Source of the DNA: Chinchilla lanigera
Taxonomy: Eukaryota > Chordata > Mammalia > Rodentia > Chinchillidae
DNA length: 64,000 bases
Reading direction: 5' to 3'
Assembly (NCBI RefSeq): GCF_000276665.1
Contig: NW_004955517.1
Location: 2,590,233 to 2,654,232 of the forward strand
This document shows, piece by piece, positions 55,185 through 64,000 of the stretch (its first letter is position 1; each line of letters begins with the position of its first letter). The translations under genes and the position numbers were made by a program. The notes below the pieces were generated by a model, which was not told the origin of the DNA, made no database searches, and worked only from the letters and a program-made list of their open reading frames with translations.

Positions 55185-55680
55185 TGAACAGCAGGTCTAT
55201 TCATAACTGCTGAAAAACAGAAGCATCTCATGTATTCCAGCTAGTGATAAGCAAAGCACAGCAAATCCCTGTAGTGGAATACCATACAACAATACAAAGG
55301 GGCAAATAGTGCGTGCCTGTGACCCCAGCACTGAGGGAGGCTGAGGTAGGAGGATTACAAGTTTGAGTCCCACCCTGGCGACTCCAAAATGGAGAATAGA
55401 CATTGGGAAGTAGGAAGAAAATACTCAAATGTCAAGGAAAATAAGAGACGGGGCAAGGCAAGAGAGTGAAGGGAAAAGGAAGAAAGAAAATAGGAGGAAA
55501 AAATGGAAACAAAGCTTTTGTAAATATGGAGGGGAAGAAAGGTAGATGGGAGGGGAGGGGGGTGAAGGAAAAAGAAGAATCAAGATACATCATGTACAGG
55601 TACAAACTTCCTATGAGGAATGGGATCATTATGTATATCAAAAGTGTAACAATAAAATTAATTTAAAAATTTTAAAAATA
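55185..55680 (+). mobile_element. LINE-1 3' end, interrupted by a SINE
   Basis: ORF2 tail ('cataactgctgaaaaacagaagcatctcatg..gtggaataccatacaacaata') is followed, after the SINE, by a purine-rich LINE-1 3' UTR ('ggggcaaggcaagagagtgaaggg..') and an A-rich tail ending about 55680. Confidence 0.65.
55301..55398 (+). mobile_element. B1-like SINE inside the LINE-1
   Basis: 'gcaaatagtgcgtgcctgtgaccccagcactgagggaggctgaggtaggagg' with 'gagtcccaccctggcgactcc'; a diverged, shortened B1 body. Confidence 0.8.
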
Positions 55681-55734
55681 AAAAACCAAAATGCATTCTG
55701 ATTTCAGAGATGTTAAATGTGATTAGCAAATCAA

Positions 55735-55812
55735 AAAGAGTAGGGATACAGCACAGTAGTAGAAATCCCCTTCAATTCAATCCCCAGTACTAGCACAAAA
55801 CAAAACAAAGTG
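55735..55812 (+). mobile_element. Degraded ID SINE
   Basis: 'gagtagggatacagcacagtagtagaaatccccttcaattcaatccccagtac' followed by an A-rich tail. Box A and box B are both degraded. Confidence 0.65.
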
Positions 55813-56007
55813 GATGAACAAATTGGTACACACTCCTCATGTGTGAATTTCCAAAGCATGAGGCCGTGTGAAAGACTCCAGGAGTCTGAAGACTACATAT
55901 GCTATGAATCTGCTCATAGGACTTTCCAGAAGAGATAAAACTGCCTTGACAGAAAACAGCCTTATTTGCCAGGGCTAGAGGTAGTTAGGCATTGTCTTGA
56001 AAGTGAG
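55813..56007. other. Unique DNA
   Basis: Nothing recognised. Confidence 0.4.
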
Positions 56008-56178
56008 ATCATAGATTTTTTTTTTTTTTGAGACAGGGCCTGACTATGTAGTCCAGGTTGGCCCTAGATTTACTACATAGCCAAGGCTGGCCTTGAACTC
56101 ATTGTGATTCTCCTGCCTCAGCCTCCCTAGTGCTGAGATTACAGGTGTGGGACACCAGTCCCGGCATAGGTCATAGAT
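56008..56178 (-). mobile_element. B1 SINE with 8-bp target-site duplication
   Basis: Antisense B1 with a 14-15 T tail, 'gagacagggcctgactatgtagtccaggttgg', the internal duplication ('ctacatagccaaggctggccttgaactc') and 'gtgctgagattacaggtg'. 'tcatagat' occurs at 56008-56015 and 56171-56178. Confidence 0.95.
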
Positions 56179-57284
56179 CTAGATTGTGGTAGTATTATCA
56201 AAACTCACACAACTAGACACCGAACAGGATGTATTTCACTGTATGTACATTGTATTTCAATAAAATAAGAGAAAAAAACTGGGTTCCACAGAATCCCGTG
56301 AAGAAGCACCACTTCTTAGACATAGCTTTTGGGAGCCGAGGCCCCTTCAGGGGGTGACCTTGTTGCTAAGCCAGGTTTTAGTGAGTTGCATAACTGCTGA
56401 GGACCAGCTGCAATAGCTCCTACTCCGCCTCAGGGCACAGCCTCAGCAGCCTGAACACAGCAGTGCACTGAGACAAGGAGTCACTGCTTCATCTGAGCCG
56501 CCACCCGGCCCTGCTGAGAACACACGTCCTCCAAGTCCTGCTGCTCTCCAGCCTCACCAGAAAGCCACCTGCTTCAGATGTCGCCCAGACTCCAGGCCAC
56601 TTTCTTCCTTGACTGTCTTTCTCCATCCCCTTGCAAACATGCTGGCCGAAGAAACCAGTGTCCCCGCCTGCCCCTGCTCTGGGCCCTGCCTGGCCTCAGA
56701 TCTGCGATGCCCCTTGTCGGCAGGAGCTGTCACCAGAGCCCTGCCTCTTCCAGAATAGATCGAAGGAAGGCAGCAAGGCCCGAAATGGAGATCAGGTGCA
56801 TGAGAAAGATGATTCCCCAGGCCTCAGATGAAAAATGTGTTAATTAGGATTCAGTGTTAAGTAACAGCTATTGCCTAGAGGTGGAGAGCTAGGTCAGATT
56901 ACATCTCAGTTTGCTTTCGTGTTCTTTCTGTACAGTCCCTTCCCTTCTAGAATGCCATGGGCTTTGTCTTCAATCCCAGGCCATAGGGAGAAAACCACAG
57001 GACATGCCCCTGGCCGAAGCACAAGGCAGAACTTCTTGAATGAGTATTTTCATTCTCAATAGTGAGCAGAGTAGTCTGAATTGAGTAGCAATGCAAGGGG
57101 GGAAAACGCCAAACTATCTCATTAATTTTCGCATTGATTTTCATGCTGCAATGGTAGTCTTTGGGGCATGTTGAATTAAAGAAGTATTTTAAAAGTTAAT
57201 TTCTCCTGTTTCTTTTTGCACTGTTTAATGGGACTCTGGATATGTTTAAATTTCCTATACAACTTGCATTATATTTCCAGTGGA
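56179..57284. other. Unique DNA, about 1.1 kb
   Basis: No repeat or exon recognised. The plus frames 56578-56847 and 56631-56831 overlap in different frames and show no domain. Confidence 0.4.
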
Positions 57285-57480
57285 TGACACAGCTCTATAA
57301 CCTTGGCAAATAATGCAGTTCGGTTTCCTCTTCTGTACATTGTTACAGGGATCAAAGCTAAGCAGGGTTAAGAATTGGGGATGGCATCTGGATTATAGGG
57401 GATTTCCCCAAATGGTTGGAAGATTAAAGAGTTTACCGCATGGAGCACTCAGAAAATGTCAAATTATTATGAGTATCTTT
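57285..57480 (+). mobile_element. Possible MIR fragment
   Basis: 'tataaccttggcaaataatgcagttcggtttcctcttctgtac' and 'catggagcactcagaaaatgtc' resemble MIR in sense order, but well diverged. Confidence 0.5.
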
Positions 57481-59530
57481 TAGAGAAGCAAATCTGGACG
57501 GAGACAGACTACAGAGTTTAGTGGCGGCCTTAACAACTGATTAGCAAGCATAGTCTTTGGGAGGTCTTCGAGCAGGTCAGAGTTGGCACCCACAGAAGCT
57601 GGCGGTCATGCTGAGCTATGTGTAAATGTCAGACGCCTCTAGTTGAGGAAGAAAGTATGATTTCCAGGTGGAAAAGGCAAGTCTTCTCTTATCCCAGTGA
57701 TATCAAAATGTGAATGGATATAGTGCCACGAAGCTGAAATGGGTTAGAAAAATAAAGGATGTGCTATTTCTGGTGCTCGAAGTTCTATATTACAAACTCA
57801 CAGTGGAGTCACATGATAACTTTGCATATTTATGGAAAAATGTTTTGGAATAGTACATCTTTAAGTGGTTACGGCTGGGTGTTTCTCATGATGGTATAGA
57901 AATTAGAGAAGTTTCTGATCTCTGTTGTGTTACTTTTCCATAAGATTTAGGAACAGTGAATAATATGCACTGTTTTTATAACAATATATAACCATTTAGG
58001 AAAAAATGATAAACCCATGGAAAAACTCAGTTGTTAGTAGTACTTCAGGGATCTTCCAAACATAGGTGAATGGCTGTCTGTTATTCTCCTGAGTGACCTA
58101 GGCTGTGTCCCCCGGTATCTGGCCTGTCTCTAGCCACATTCTGAGTGATCTCCCTGATCCTGGCATCACCACAGAAAGCTGTCCTGGAATGGATGCCAAC
58201 TGACAGTGCTCATTTCCAGGCACAGGGAAGTACACCTGAGGCAGCTCCGGCTGTCCAATAGCTGTTCAGTTACTCAGGTGTCCATGGTTGGGCCATCTGC
58301 CCTGTCTCCCTACACCTCCCACCACACTGCTTCAGGACCAGAGTCCTACCTCTAAGGATAGCAGTCGAATCGTGTTACTCAGAAACATGTAACTGAAATG
58401 GATGGGGTGTTGGGCCCAGCTCTATCTAGCAGACTTAGAAGTTAGAGGCACCCGAGAAAAGCTGACAGCACAGGAAACTACAGGGATGCAGGGAAGCTGA
58501 AAATGGCAGAAAAAAGAACGTTAGTCCTGATGGTTCAGCTGGGCTAAGTTCTGGGTTTTGCCCAGGACACTGTGGTCTTAGGAGAAAGCCCTGGACATTA
58601 TAATAAGTTACTCTTTTTTTTCAAGTTACGTCTACTCGTTTCAGCAGTTTATGATAAAAAGCTCCTAAAGAATGCAGGTAAAATGCCTATCTACCCGCAC
58701 AGAGCTTAAAGGAGCATGGAATTATTTTCACTTCGGAGCGTCGATAGGTCACTGCCAAGGTTAGTTTCAGCTTCTTCTCTGTAATTATAGGATCAAATAC
58801 CTTTCTTCCTTGTCAACAAGGAAGCTGTTGTCTTGACTAATAGAGTAGTCTTCCTGCTCTATTAATTTATAGAGCAGACTAAGATTATTAACTTGAACAG
58901 CAGTATGATTGTTACTACATTCTGACCACGGGTGTGGGTCAGCCAGGTCATGCCAGCCTGCTAGGGCCTACAGAGTTGATTTGTACCTCTCACACAGAAT
59001 AAGTCCAGTAGATTTTTCATCTTTTAATAAAAGTAATCTATACCATTGCTATTTGGTAACAGAAGGGGGCACCCTAAGAATATTTAACTAGTGGCAAATA
59101 GCTGTTCTAACACACATTTATATGCATACTACAATGAATGCTTTATCTCAAGCATAAGAAAGAAAAATGGTTAATTTTGCATTTGAAATTATTCAGTGGA
59201 ACCATATGACTAGTGATAAGATCAAGAGTATCTAGGTAAATCTCTGAGAAAAAGGCAAAGTTGAAATAAAATAGTATCTGCCAAACTTACAATACTCTTC
59301 AAAAAAATCTACTTTGATTTTCACAATGGTATAAAGAAAAAAGGGTGGTTAGAAAATATTCTTACCAAATGACTATGGAAAGAGTTAGGAGGAGGAAATA
59401 ACAAAATTAACCTGTGAGGAGCAATTTCTGTACACCATATGTATATTATGAATGCTACTTCGTATTTTACTACAACCCAAAGAAATAGTTACTCAGATTT
59501 CCCCCAAACCTCTAGAAATAAAGCTAGCCT
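57481..59530. other. Unique DNA, about 2 kb
   Basis: AT-rich, no gene, no repeat that I can name. The only frame over 60 codons (58909-59091) is unsupported. Confidence 0.45.
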
Positions 59531-59687
59531 TTGTCCTAAAAAATTTTTTTTGGTCTTTTTGAGACAAGGTTTCACTATGTAGTTCAAGCTGTCCTCGAAC
59601 TCCCAATGATCCTCCTGCCTCAGCCTTTCCAGTACTGGGATTACAGGTACGTGCTTGTAACTTGTCAGCCACACCCAGCTTGTCCTA
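59531..59687 (-). mobile_element. B1 SINE with 8-bp target-site duplication
   Basis: Antisense B1: 'tttttgagacaaggtttcactatgtagttcaagctgtcc', 'cctcctgcctcagcctttccagtactgggattacaggtac'. 'ttgtccta' flanks it at 59531-59538 and 59680-59687. The minus frame 59489-59875 runs through it and is rejected. Confidence 0.95.
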
Positions 59688-59844
59688 GTCATTTTAAATT
59701 CGCCCTTCTTTCCACTGACCCACATTGTCTTCTGGGTGAAAGACCTGCAATAAACAAGTAGATCATCCCAGAAATCTTTATTGAATGGGGCAGACCAAAG
59801 AGAAAGAGGTAGGAGAGACAAAGATAGAGGAGGAAGACTATAGC
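59688..59844. other. Unique DNA
   Basis: Nothing recognised. Confidence 0.4.
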
Positions 59845-60185
59845 GTCGCTGAGACACTATACCCAACACTGACAAGTTGGAAGAGGTTTGTTTGGTTCAA
59901 GATTGCATAGGTTGGATGGCTGCAAGGCAGCTGCAGCAGGGCGGACAACAGCTGCTCAAACTACCATGGCAGCCAGGAAGCAGAGAGAGAAGAAAGGAGC
60001 TGGGAATAGGAATGCATGCTTTCGCTTCCGGGTTAAGCCCCTAGTGACCCACCTGCCCCAACCAGGCCCCACCCACTCACACACGTTTAGTTAGGCGTCC
60101 TCAGTACAGGAATCCACTGATGAGAGTTGCGCCCCGTGATCCAGTCACCTTCCACACCCCACTTCCGAGACCTCTGAATACCAGC
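59845..60185 (-). mobile_element. ERVL-MaLR-type LTR
   Basis: Antisense LTR: 'gctgagacactatacccaacactgacaagttggaagaggtttgtttgg', 'catggcagccaggaagcagagag', 'cccctagtgacccacctgccccaaccaggccccacc'. It is closest to the copies at 3366 and 15084, not to the TGTTATGG family. Ends approximate. Confidence 0.8.
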
Positions 60186-60924
60186 CTAGGTGCACACTGC
60201 CCAAGCAGGGAGAGTAGAGTGTGGGAGGAGGGAGGAAAGGAAGAGTGAGGGGGCAGAGCAGAGCAACAGAGACAAAGAGGGAAGAGCGAGAAGAAGGCAG
60301 CAGGATGAAAAGGAAACTTCCTTGGGCCTCTGCAAAGACCCTCCCCGGTGGGAGAGCCCGGCCCTTTCTTTGTTTTCACACTCAGCTCAAATGCACACAG
60401 TTCTGAGGCACACAGTGGCCTCAGATGGTGTTGCCACAGGCTACAAAGTCCACATCTAGAAATAAACCCCTGGAAGGAAGCCACGCGCAGCTCAGGGACG
60501 GCACACCATCAAAGCAGGATATTGACTTAGCAAGCTCTGAAACCACCTTCCTGAAGGGGAAAAGCTCTGCCCTCAACAGCTGTTCGTCAGTTAATGAGTA
60601 TGCAATATTGACTCAATGGGTCTCCAAAGGTGATCAGGAAAACAATCTCATTGCAAACCTGTTCGTAGCACAGAGCCTGAGGGCAGTGGGTCGGGAGGGG
60701 GTGGTGCCTTATCTTCCTCCTCCTCCTCTCCCCAGAGACTGGGTCTGACCAGGTCCCTGGAGCAAGATCCTGTCTCCATACTTGGTGGGGCAATCCTGAA
60801 ATAAGGAGAAGAATTTTTTTTGGTTGGTCTTTTTTACAGTGTATTTGGAGAAAGATAAACTTGCATATGAAGCTCTCAGTCACACAAATACTGTACAAGG
60901 ATGCATTTTTATTTTTAAAGGTAA
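60186..60924. other. Unique DNA
   Basis: GC-richer than average, with several overlapping frames on both strands (60101-60484 minus, 60190-60459 plus, 60425-60748 plus). None has a domain or convincing splice context. Confidence 0.45.
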
Positions 60925-61126
60925 AGTAGATTTATTTTTTCAGTATTGGGAATTGAGCCGAAGACCTTCACATTGAACTATATCTGCATTCACCCCACCC
61001 TCATTTTTTTATTTTGAGACAATGTCTTACTACATCAGGTGACCAGACTGGGTTAGAACTTTCAGTCTTCCTAGCTCAGCCTCCCAAAGTGCTGGGATTA
61101 CAGCTATGCCCCACCATGCCTGACCG
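60925..61126 (-). mobile_element. B1-dID dimeric SINE (antisense)
   Basis: A degraded antisense ID ('ttttcagtattgggaattgagccgaagaccttcacattgaactatatctgc') is directly followed by an antisense B1 ('ttttgagacaatgtcttactac..cctcccaaagtgctgggattacagctatgcc'). Reversed, the order is B1 then ID, as in the sense copies at 717, 7838 and 49672. Confidence 0.75.
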
Positions 61127-61245
61127 TTTTTATTTTGTTCTGAGTTTGAAACAAGCTTCCACTGTATAGTCCATGCTGACCTCAGACTCATGCTTCAGCC
61201 TTCCAAGAGCTGGGATTGAGGTGTGCTCCACTATGCCCAACAATG
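61127..61245 (-). mobile_element. B1 SINE, diverged
   Basis: 'gagtttgaaacaagcttccactgtatagtccatgctgacctcagactc', 'cttcagccttccaagagctgggattgaggtgtgctccactatgccc' is an antisense B1 next to the previous dimer. Confidence 0.8.
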
Positions 61246-61461
61246 AAATACATTTTAAAAAAACTATAAAAGAACAATTAGTACAGGCCTGCAAATACTG
61301 ACAAGGCAGAGAAATAGCTGAACTTTGAGAAGCAGTCAGTTGGGGCATAGCACAGTCCAGACTAGAAATAATTCCTGGTATGCTGTTGGGAACATAGTAA
61401 AGTAAACCACTGGTTGAGGAGATGGTGGATGAACCAGAATGCACTGGAAAAATGGGTGAGT
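61246..61461. other. Unique DNA
   Basis: Nothing recognised. Confidence 0.4.
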
Positions 61462-61466
61462 GTGTT

Positions 61467-61840
61467 TGTTTTGGTTACTTTTCTCTCAATGTTGAGACAA
61501 AATACCTGACACCCAGAATTAAGGAAGGAAAGGTTTGTTTAGTGCACAGTTTGTGGAGGTTTCAGTCCATACTTGGCTGGCTCCAAGGCAGGGTGGTACA
61601 TGGCAGAGGGCAACAGTTCATGGTGGCAGAAAAAAGCAAAAGCAACAGGGCAGGAGTGGCTGCTGGAAGAGCAAGTCTCTTTCCCTCCCTTATAATGTAT
61701 GCAAACTACCAACCCCAGGGCAGGTATAGCACTCACATCCACAATTCCAACATTGGACCATGAATCAATCATAAACTCTAGAAGCCTGCCCCATGACTGT
61801 ATGAGGCTTTGTGGGGGACATCCAGATACAAACCATAACA
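61467..61840 (-). mobile_element. MaLR 3' LTR
   Basis: TG..CA ends: TGTTATGG at 61840 and 'gtaaccaaaaca' at 61467. About 374 bp. Contains the polyadenylation-side zone 'ctaaacaaacctttccttcc' and the 'gcatacattataaggg' zone. The frames 61422-61763 and 61535-61729 (plus) and 61539-61919 (minus) fall in it and are not genes. Confidence 0.95.
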
Positions 61841-62648
61841 TTCCATCTCTGGTCCCCCAAAGTCTCATGCACATCCCTTTATGCAAAAGACATTTTAGTC
61901 TATCTCTAAGAGTTGCCAAAGTCCTAATAGTTTCAGCATTGCTGAAGAGTCCAAGTCCGAAGTTTCCTCCAAGGTGTAAGGCAAACTCTTAGCTGTGAGC
62001 CCCTGTACAAATGAAAAGTTAAACACTTCTAACATTCAGTGGTACAAAATAAACGTTATCATTCCAAAAGGTACAAACAGAGGGGCAAAGAGCATTGGGA
62101 CCAAAGCAAGTCCAAAATCCAGCAGGGCTAACATTAAGTCCTTAGTTCCATGTCCAGCATCTGAAGTAATCCGTGGAACATTGTGAGCTCCAAAAGGCTT
62201 GAGTGGCTCTACCCCTACAGCATTTCTGGTGGGTATAGCTCCCACAGCTTCTCTTTATGGGCCCACTTTGCTACCTCCATGCCACTTTCCTCAGATGATT
62301 CACATTCTTGGCTTTTCCAAACTTCTGAGGTCTCCACTGCACCTTTCACTTTACACACAGCTTCACACATTTCCCTCACAGGGGCACACTGCCTGGCCTC
62401 CCAGGCATTCTGAAATCAAGGTGTAAGCCTTCTTAACACCAGAACTCTTGCATTCTGTATGTGCCTAAAGCCAGCGCCATGTGAATGATGCCATGGTCTG
62501 TTGCCACCTGGAGCAATAGTCAAGCTTTCCTGTCTCTTGGCCATAGAGGTCTAGTGCCTGGATTGCTGGTCACTCTGAATCCAATTTTGAGGAGCAAATT
62601 CTCTATGCTGCCACCATTCTGGAGCCTGGTATGGCTGCTCCTGCCATT
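61841..62648 (-). mobile_element. MaLR internal region, 3' non-coding part and purine tract
   Basis: No long minus-strand frame remains. Just before the 3' LTR the minus strand reads 'gggggaccagagatggaa' (about 61841-61858), a purine-rich tract in the place of the plus-strand primer. The plus-strand frames 61995-62186, 62183-62413 and 62199-62426 are antisense artefacts. Confidence 0.8.
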
Positions 62649-62924
62649 CTAAAACATGGCTTTCTGCAGGTTTCTTCTCAAAGCAAAGTCTTTAGCTTTT
62701 GCAGTTTTGAGGCTGCAAAGGGTAGAGACTTGCGCTTGTGGTGCCCTCAGGCCATCTTTTCTATTTTCTTGTTCCTTCTCAGCAGTGGAGATCTCCTCAG
62801 CTCCATCTTTGCAATCCACAGCTTTACAGGAGCTTCCTTTCTGGCCAAGCTCACATTTTAAATCATCCTGCTGGGCTCTTTGCTCTTGATTTTCAATATA
62901 AATCTGGCTAAAAGCCCCCAACAA
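62649..62924 (-). pseudogene. Second MaLR frame, out of phase with the first
   Basis: A 91-codon frame overlaps the end of the 143-codon frame by 67 bases in a different phase. It is rich in Gln, Glu and Lys (ENQEQRAQQDD, AEKEQENRKD), compatible with a coiled coil. The most likely reading is that it continues the ancestral frame beyond a frameshift. It has no catalytic motif. Confidence 0.55.
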
Positions 62925-63289
62925 TAGCCATGACAGGTCTCAACATTCAACTGCCTTGAAATTTCTTTTGCCAGATTAATCAGTCCACTGCCTTTAATCT
63001 CAGTCTCAGGAAAAGTCTCTGGACACAAGCAAAATGCAGACAAACTTTCTGCTAAGTCATAACACACATCATTTGGAGTCCAACAACCAATGCACTCCTT
63101 TGCAGCAGAAACCTCCTGAATCCAGTCTTTACTGGCAGGATTTCTATCAGGCTTCTGGTCTTCTGAGCTCTGACCAGAATGTCCCATAGAGAAGAGCCGA
63201 AGGTATTCCAGCTCTTCTCTCTCAGGCGACATTTCTGAACCTTTCCAAACTCTTCCCATAAGCCATTTCCAAAGGCTCTTGAACCACAT
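62858..63289 (-). pseudogene. MaLR gag-like open frame (143 codons)
   Basis: The ATG lies 25 bases after the primer binding site. The frame starts MWFKSLWKWLMGRVWKG, a Trp/Arg-rich start typical of MaLR internal frames, then an acidic Glu/Ser-rich section and a Cys/Pro patch (CPETFPETE). It is open for 143 codons and then ends. MaLR internal frames are thought to derive from gag (capsid-like) sequence; no catalytic domain is present. The region after it continues in another frame (next entry). It is a relic of an endogenous retroelement and there is no evidence of current function. Confidence 0.7.
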
Positions 63290-63313
63290 GGTCAGGTATA
63301 GTCACAGCAATAA

Positions 63314-63330
63314 CCCCACTCTCTGTACCA
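63314..63330 (-). other. Primer binding site, tRNA-Leu type
   Basis: Minus strand reads TGGTACAGAGAGTGGGG, starting about 8 bases inside the 5' LTR. It matches the 3' end of a leucine tRNA with a few differences, as is known for ERVL and MaLR. Reverse transcription would have been primed here. Confidence 0.85.
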
Positions 63331-63338
63331 AATTCTTT

Positions 63339-63718
63339 CTTGGTTACTTTTCTCTCATTTTGTCTCATTGCTGAGATAAAATACCTAATGCTAGAATTAA
63401 GGAAGGAAATGTTTATTTAGCACATGGTTTGTTGAGTTTTCAGTCCACAGTTTTGGCTGGCTCCAAGGCAGAGTGGCACATGGCAGAGGGCAACCATTCA
63501 TAGCAGTGCAAGAACAGCAAAAGCAGCAAGAGCAAAAGGAGGGTATAGGGGCAAGCAGCTTCTTCCTCTCCCTTACGTATGCAAACTACCTGCCCCAGGG
63601 CAGGTGTAGCACTCACACTCTTAATCCCAGCATTGGATCATGGATCAGTCATAAACTCTAGAAGCCCACCCCATGACTACATGAGGCTCGGGGGGACATC
63701 CAGACACAAACCATAACA
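63339..63718 (-). mobile_element. MaLR 5' LTR
   Basis: Starts TGTTATGG at 63718 and ends near 63339 ('gtaaccaagaa', where other copies have 'ctaagaca'). About 380 bp. It carries an extra 'attttgtctc' near its 3' end, which repeats the neighbouring 'gtctcattgctgag' zone. Confidence 0.93.
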
Positions 63719-63723
63719 GTGTT

Positions 63724-64000
63724 AAAAGAAAAACTTGCAACAAGTCTCATTTCATAGATTTTAATTGGTTTTACTTGTGATTCTTAAATCAGGCAGCAGT
63801 CTGGACGAAGCATGGTTCAGTGCCTTGATACCCCACATAGGAAGGTGCTGCTTCTGCTCAGGGAAGAGGAATCATAGGGAAAACAGAAGTGAGAGAACAG
63901 TCCAGTTGGTACAGCGGTGTCAGTCCTACCTGAACATGGCTTGTGATTTGCTGAACCTCAGCTACTTGATACGAGAATAGGCAACAATCTGTTTAGACCT
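63724..64000. other. Unique DNA to the window end
   Basis: Nothing recognised; frame 63765-63980 is unsupported. Confidence 0.4.

Larger units (their letters stand above)
61462..63723 (-). mobile_element. Complete ERVL-MaLR retrotransposon (LTR-internal-LTR) with 5-bp target-site duplication
   Basis: The element spans 61467-63718 (2252 bp) and is flanked by 'gtgtt' at 61462-61466 and 63719-63723. Order on the minus strand: 5' LTR, tRNA-Leu-type primer binding site, gag-like open frame, non-coding remainder, purine-rich tract, 3' LTR. There is no pol or env, as expected for MaLRs, which depend on enzymes supplied in trans by ERVL relatives. By eye the two LTRs differ at roughly 13-18% of positions, so the copy is old and now inactive. 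Same family as the solo LTRs at 32455 and 50178. Confidence 0.96.

Noticed and set aside
59489..59875. 128-codon minus frame
   Set aside because: Runs through a B1 SINE; the protein includes the typical translated B1 sequence.
60101..60484. 127-codon minus frame with a hydrophobic middle
   Set aside because: Competes with three plus frames in the same GC-rich segment and partly overlaps an LTR; no family recognised.
1..64000. CRISPR array, operon, prophage or bacterial gene cluster
   Set aside because: No regularly spaced repeats, no long tandem coding frames and no ribosome-binding pattern; the SINE, LTR and LINE content is that of a mammal.

Overview
The window looks like a stretch of nuclear DNA from a rodent, most likely a non-muroid one. 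The evidence is its interspersed repeats: 7SL-derived B1 SINEs, tRNA-derived ID SINEs with the A-box/B-box core, B1-ID dimers of the B1-dID type, many ERVL-MaLR LTRs, a class II (ERVK/IAP-like) LTR family, old LINE-1, L2 and MIR. The species cannot be fixed from the sequence alone. A hystricomorph such as a mole-rat, or a castorid or sciurid relative, fits the ID/B1-dID mix, but that is inference.

I find no protein-coding gene that I can support. Every open frame is short, lies in a repeat, a low-complexity tract or a CpG-rich patch, or has no recognisable domain. The window is best read as intergenic or deep-intronic DNA. The possible functional exceptions are two CpG-rich patches (about 30860-31330 and 36100-36430), a short Ser/Arg/Leu frame behind a good splice acceptor near 45433, and a 16-nt micro-exon-like block with a consensus donor at 54449-54464.

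Layout. 1-10 kb: scattered SINEs, an old antisense MaLR LTR, an unclassified block with a degenerate ~176-bp duplication (3.7-4.7 kb), an old ERVL/MLT-type LTR, a dead mariner transposase tail (7.1-7.35 kb) and an antisense MLT1 LTR (8.4 kb). 10-14 kb: a nested nest in which an old antisense LINE-1 is split by a MaLR element, which in turn carries an antisense MaLR LTR fragment, a ~440-bp tandem duplication and an antisense ERVK-like LTR. 14-24 kb: MIR, L2, ID, a DNA-transposon fossil and old LINE-1. 24.5-28.3 kb: a decayed sense LINE-1 and a separate LINE-1 3' end. 28-38 kb: mostly unique DNA, CpG-rich patches, alternating purine-pyrimidine tracts and a solo MaLR LTR with a perfect 5-bp target duplication. 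38-50 kb: SINEs, a solo ERVK-like LTR, MLT1 LTRs and an exact 36-bp repeat 688 bp apart. 50-64 kb: another solo MaLR LTR with a target duplication, a 725-base assembly gap, MIRs, B1/ID copies, and at 61467-63718 a complete LTR-internal-LTR MaLR retrotransposon on the minus strand. That element has a 5-bp target-site duplication, a tRNA-Leu-type primer binding site and a gag-like open frame.

The most informative content is transposon history: insertion order, target-site duplications and local rearrangement. I see no sign of a new gene system. Repeat class names come from recalled consensus features and were not checked against a repeat library.
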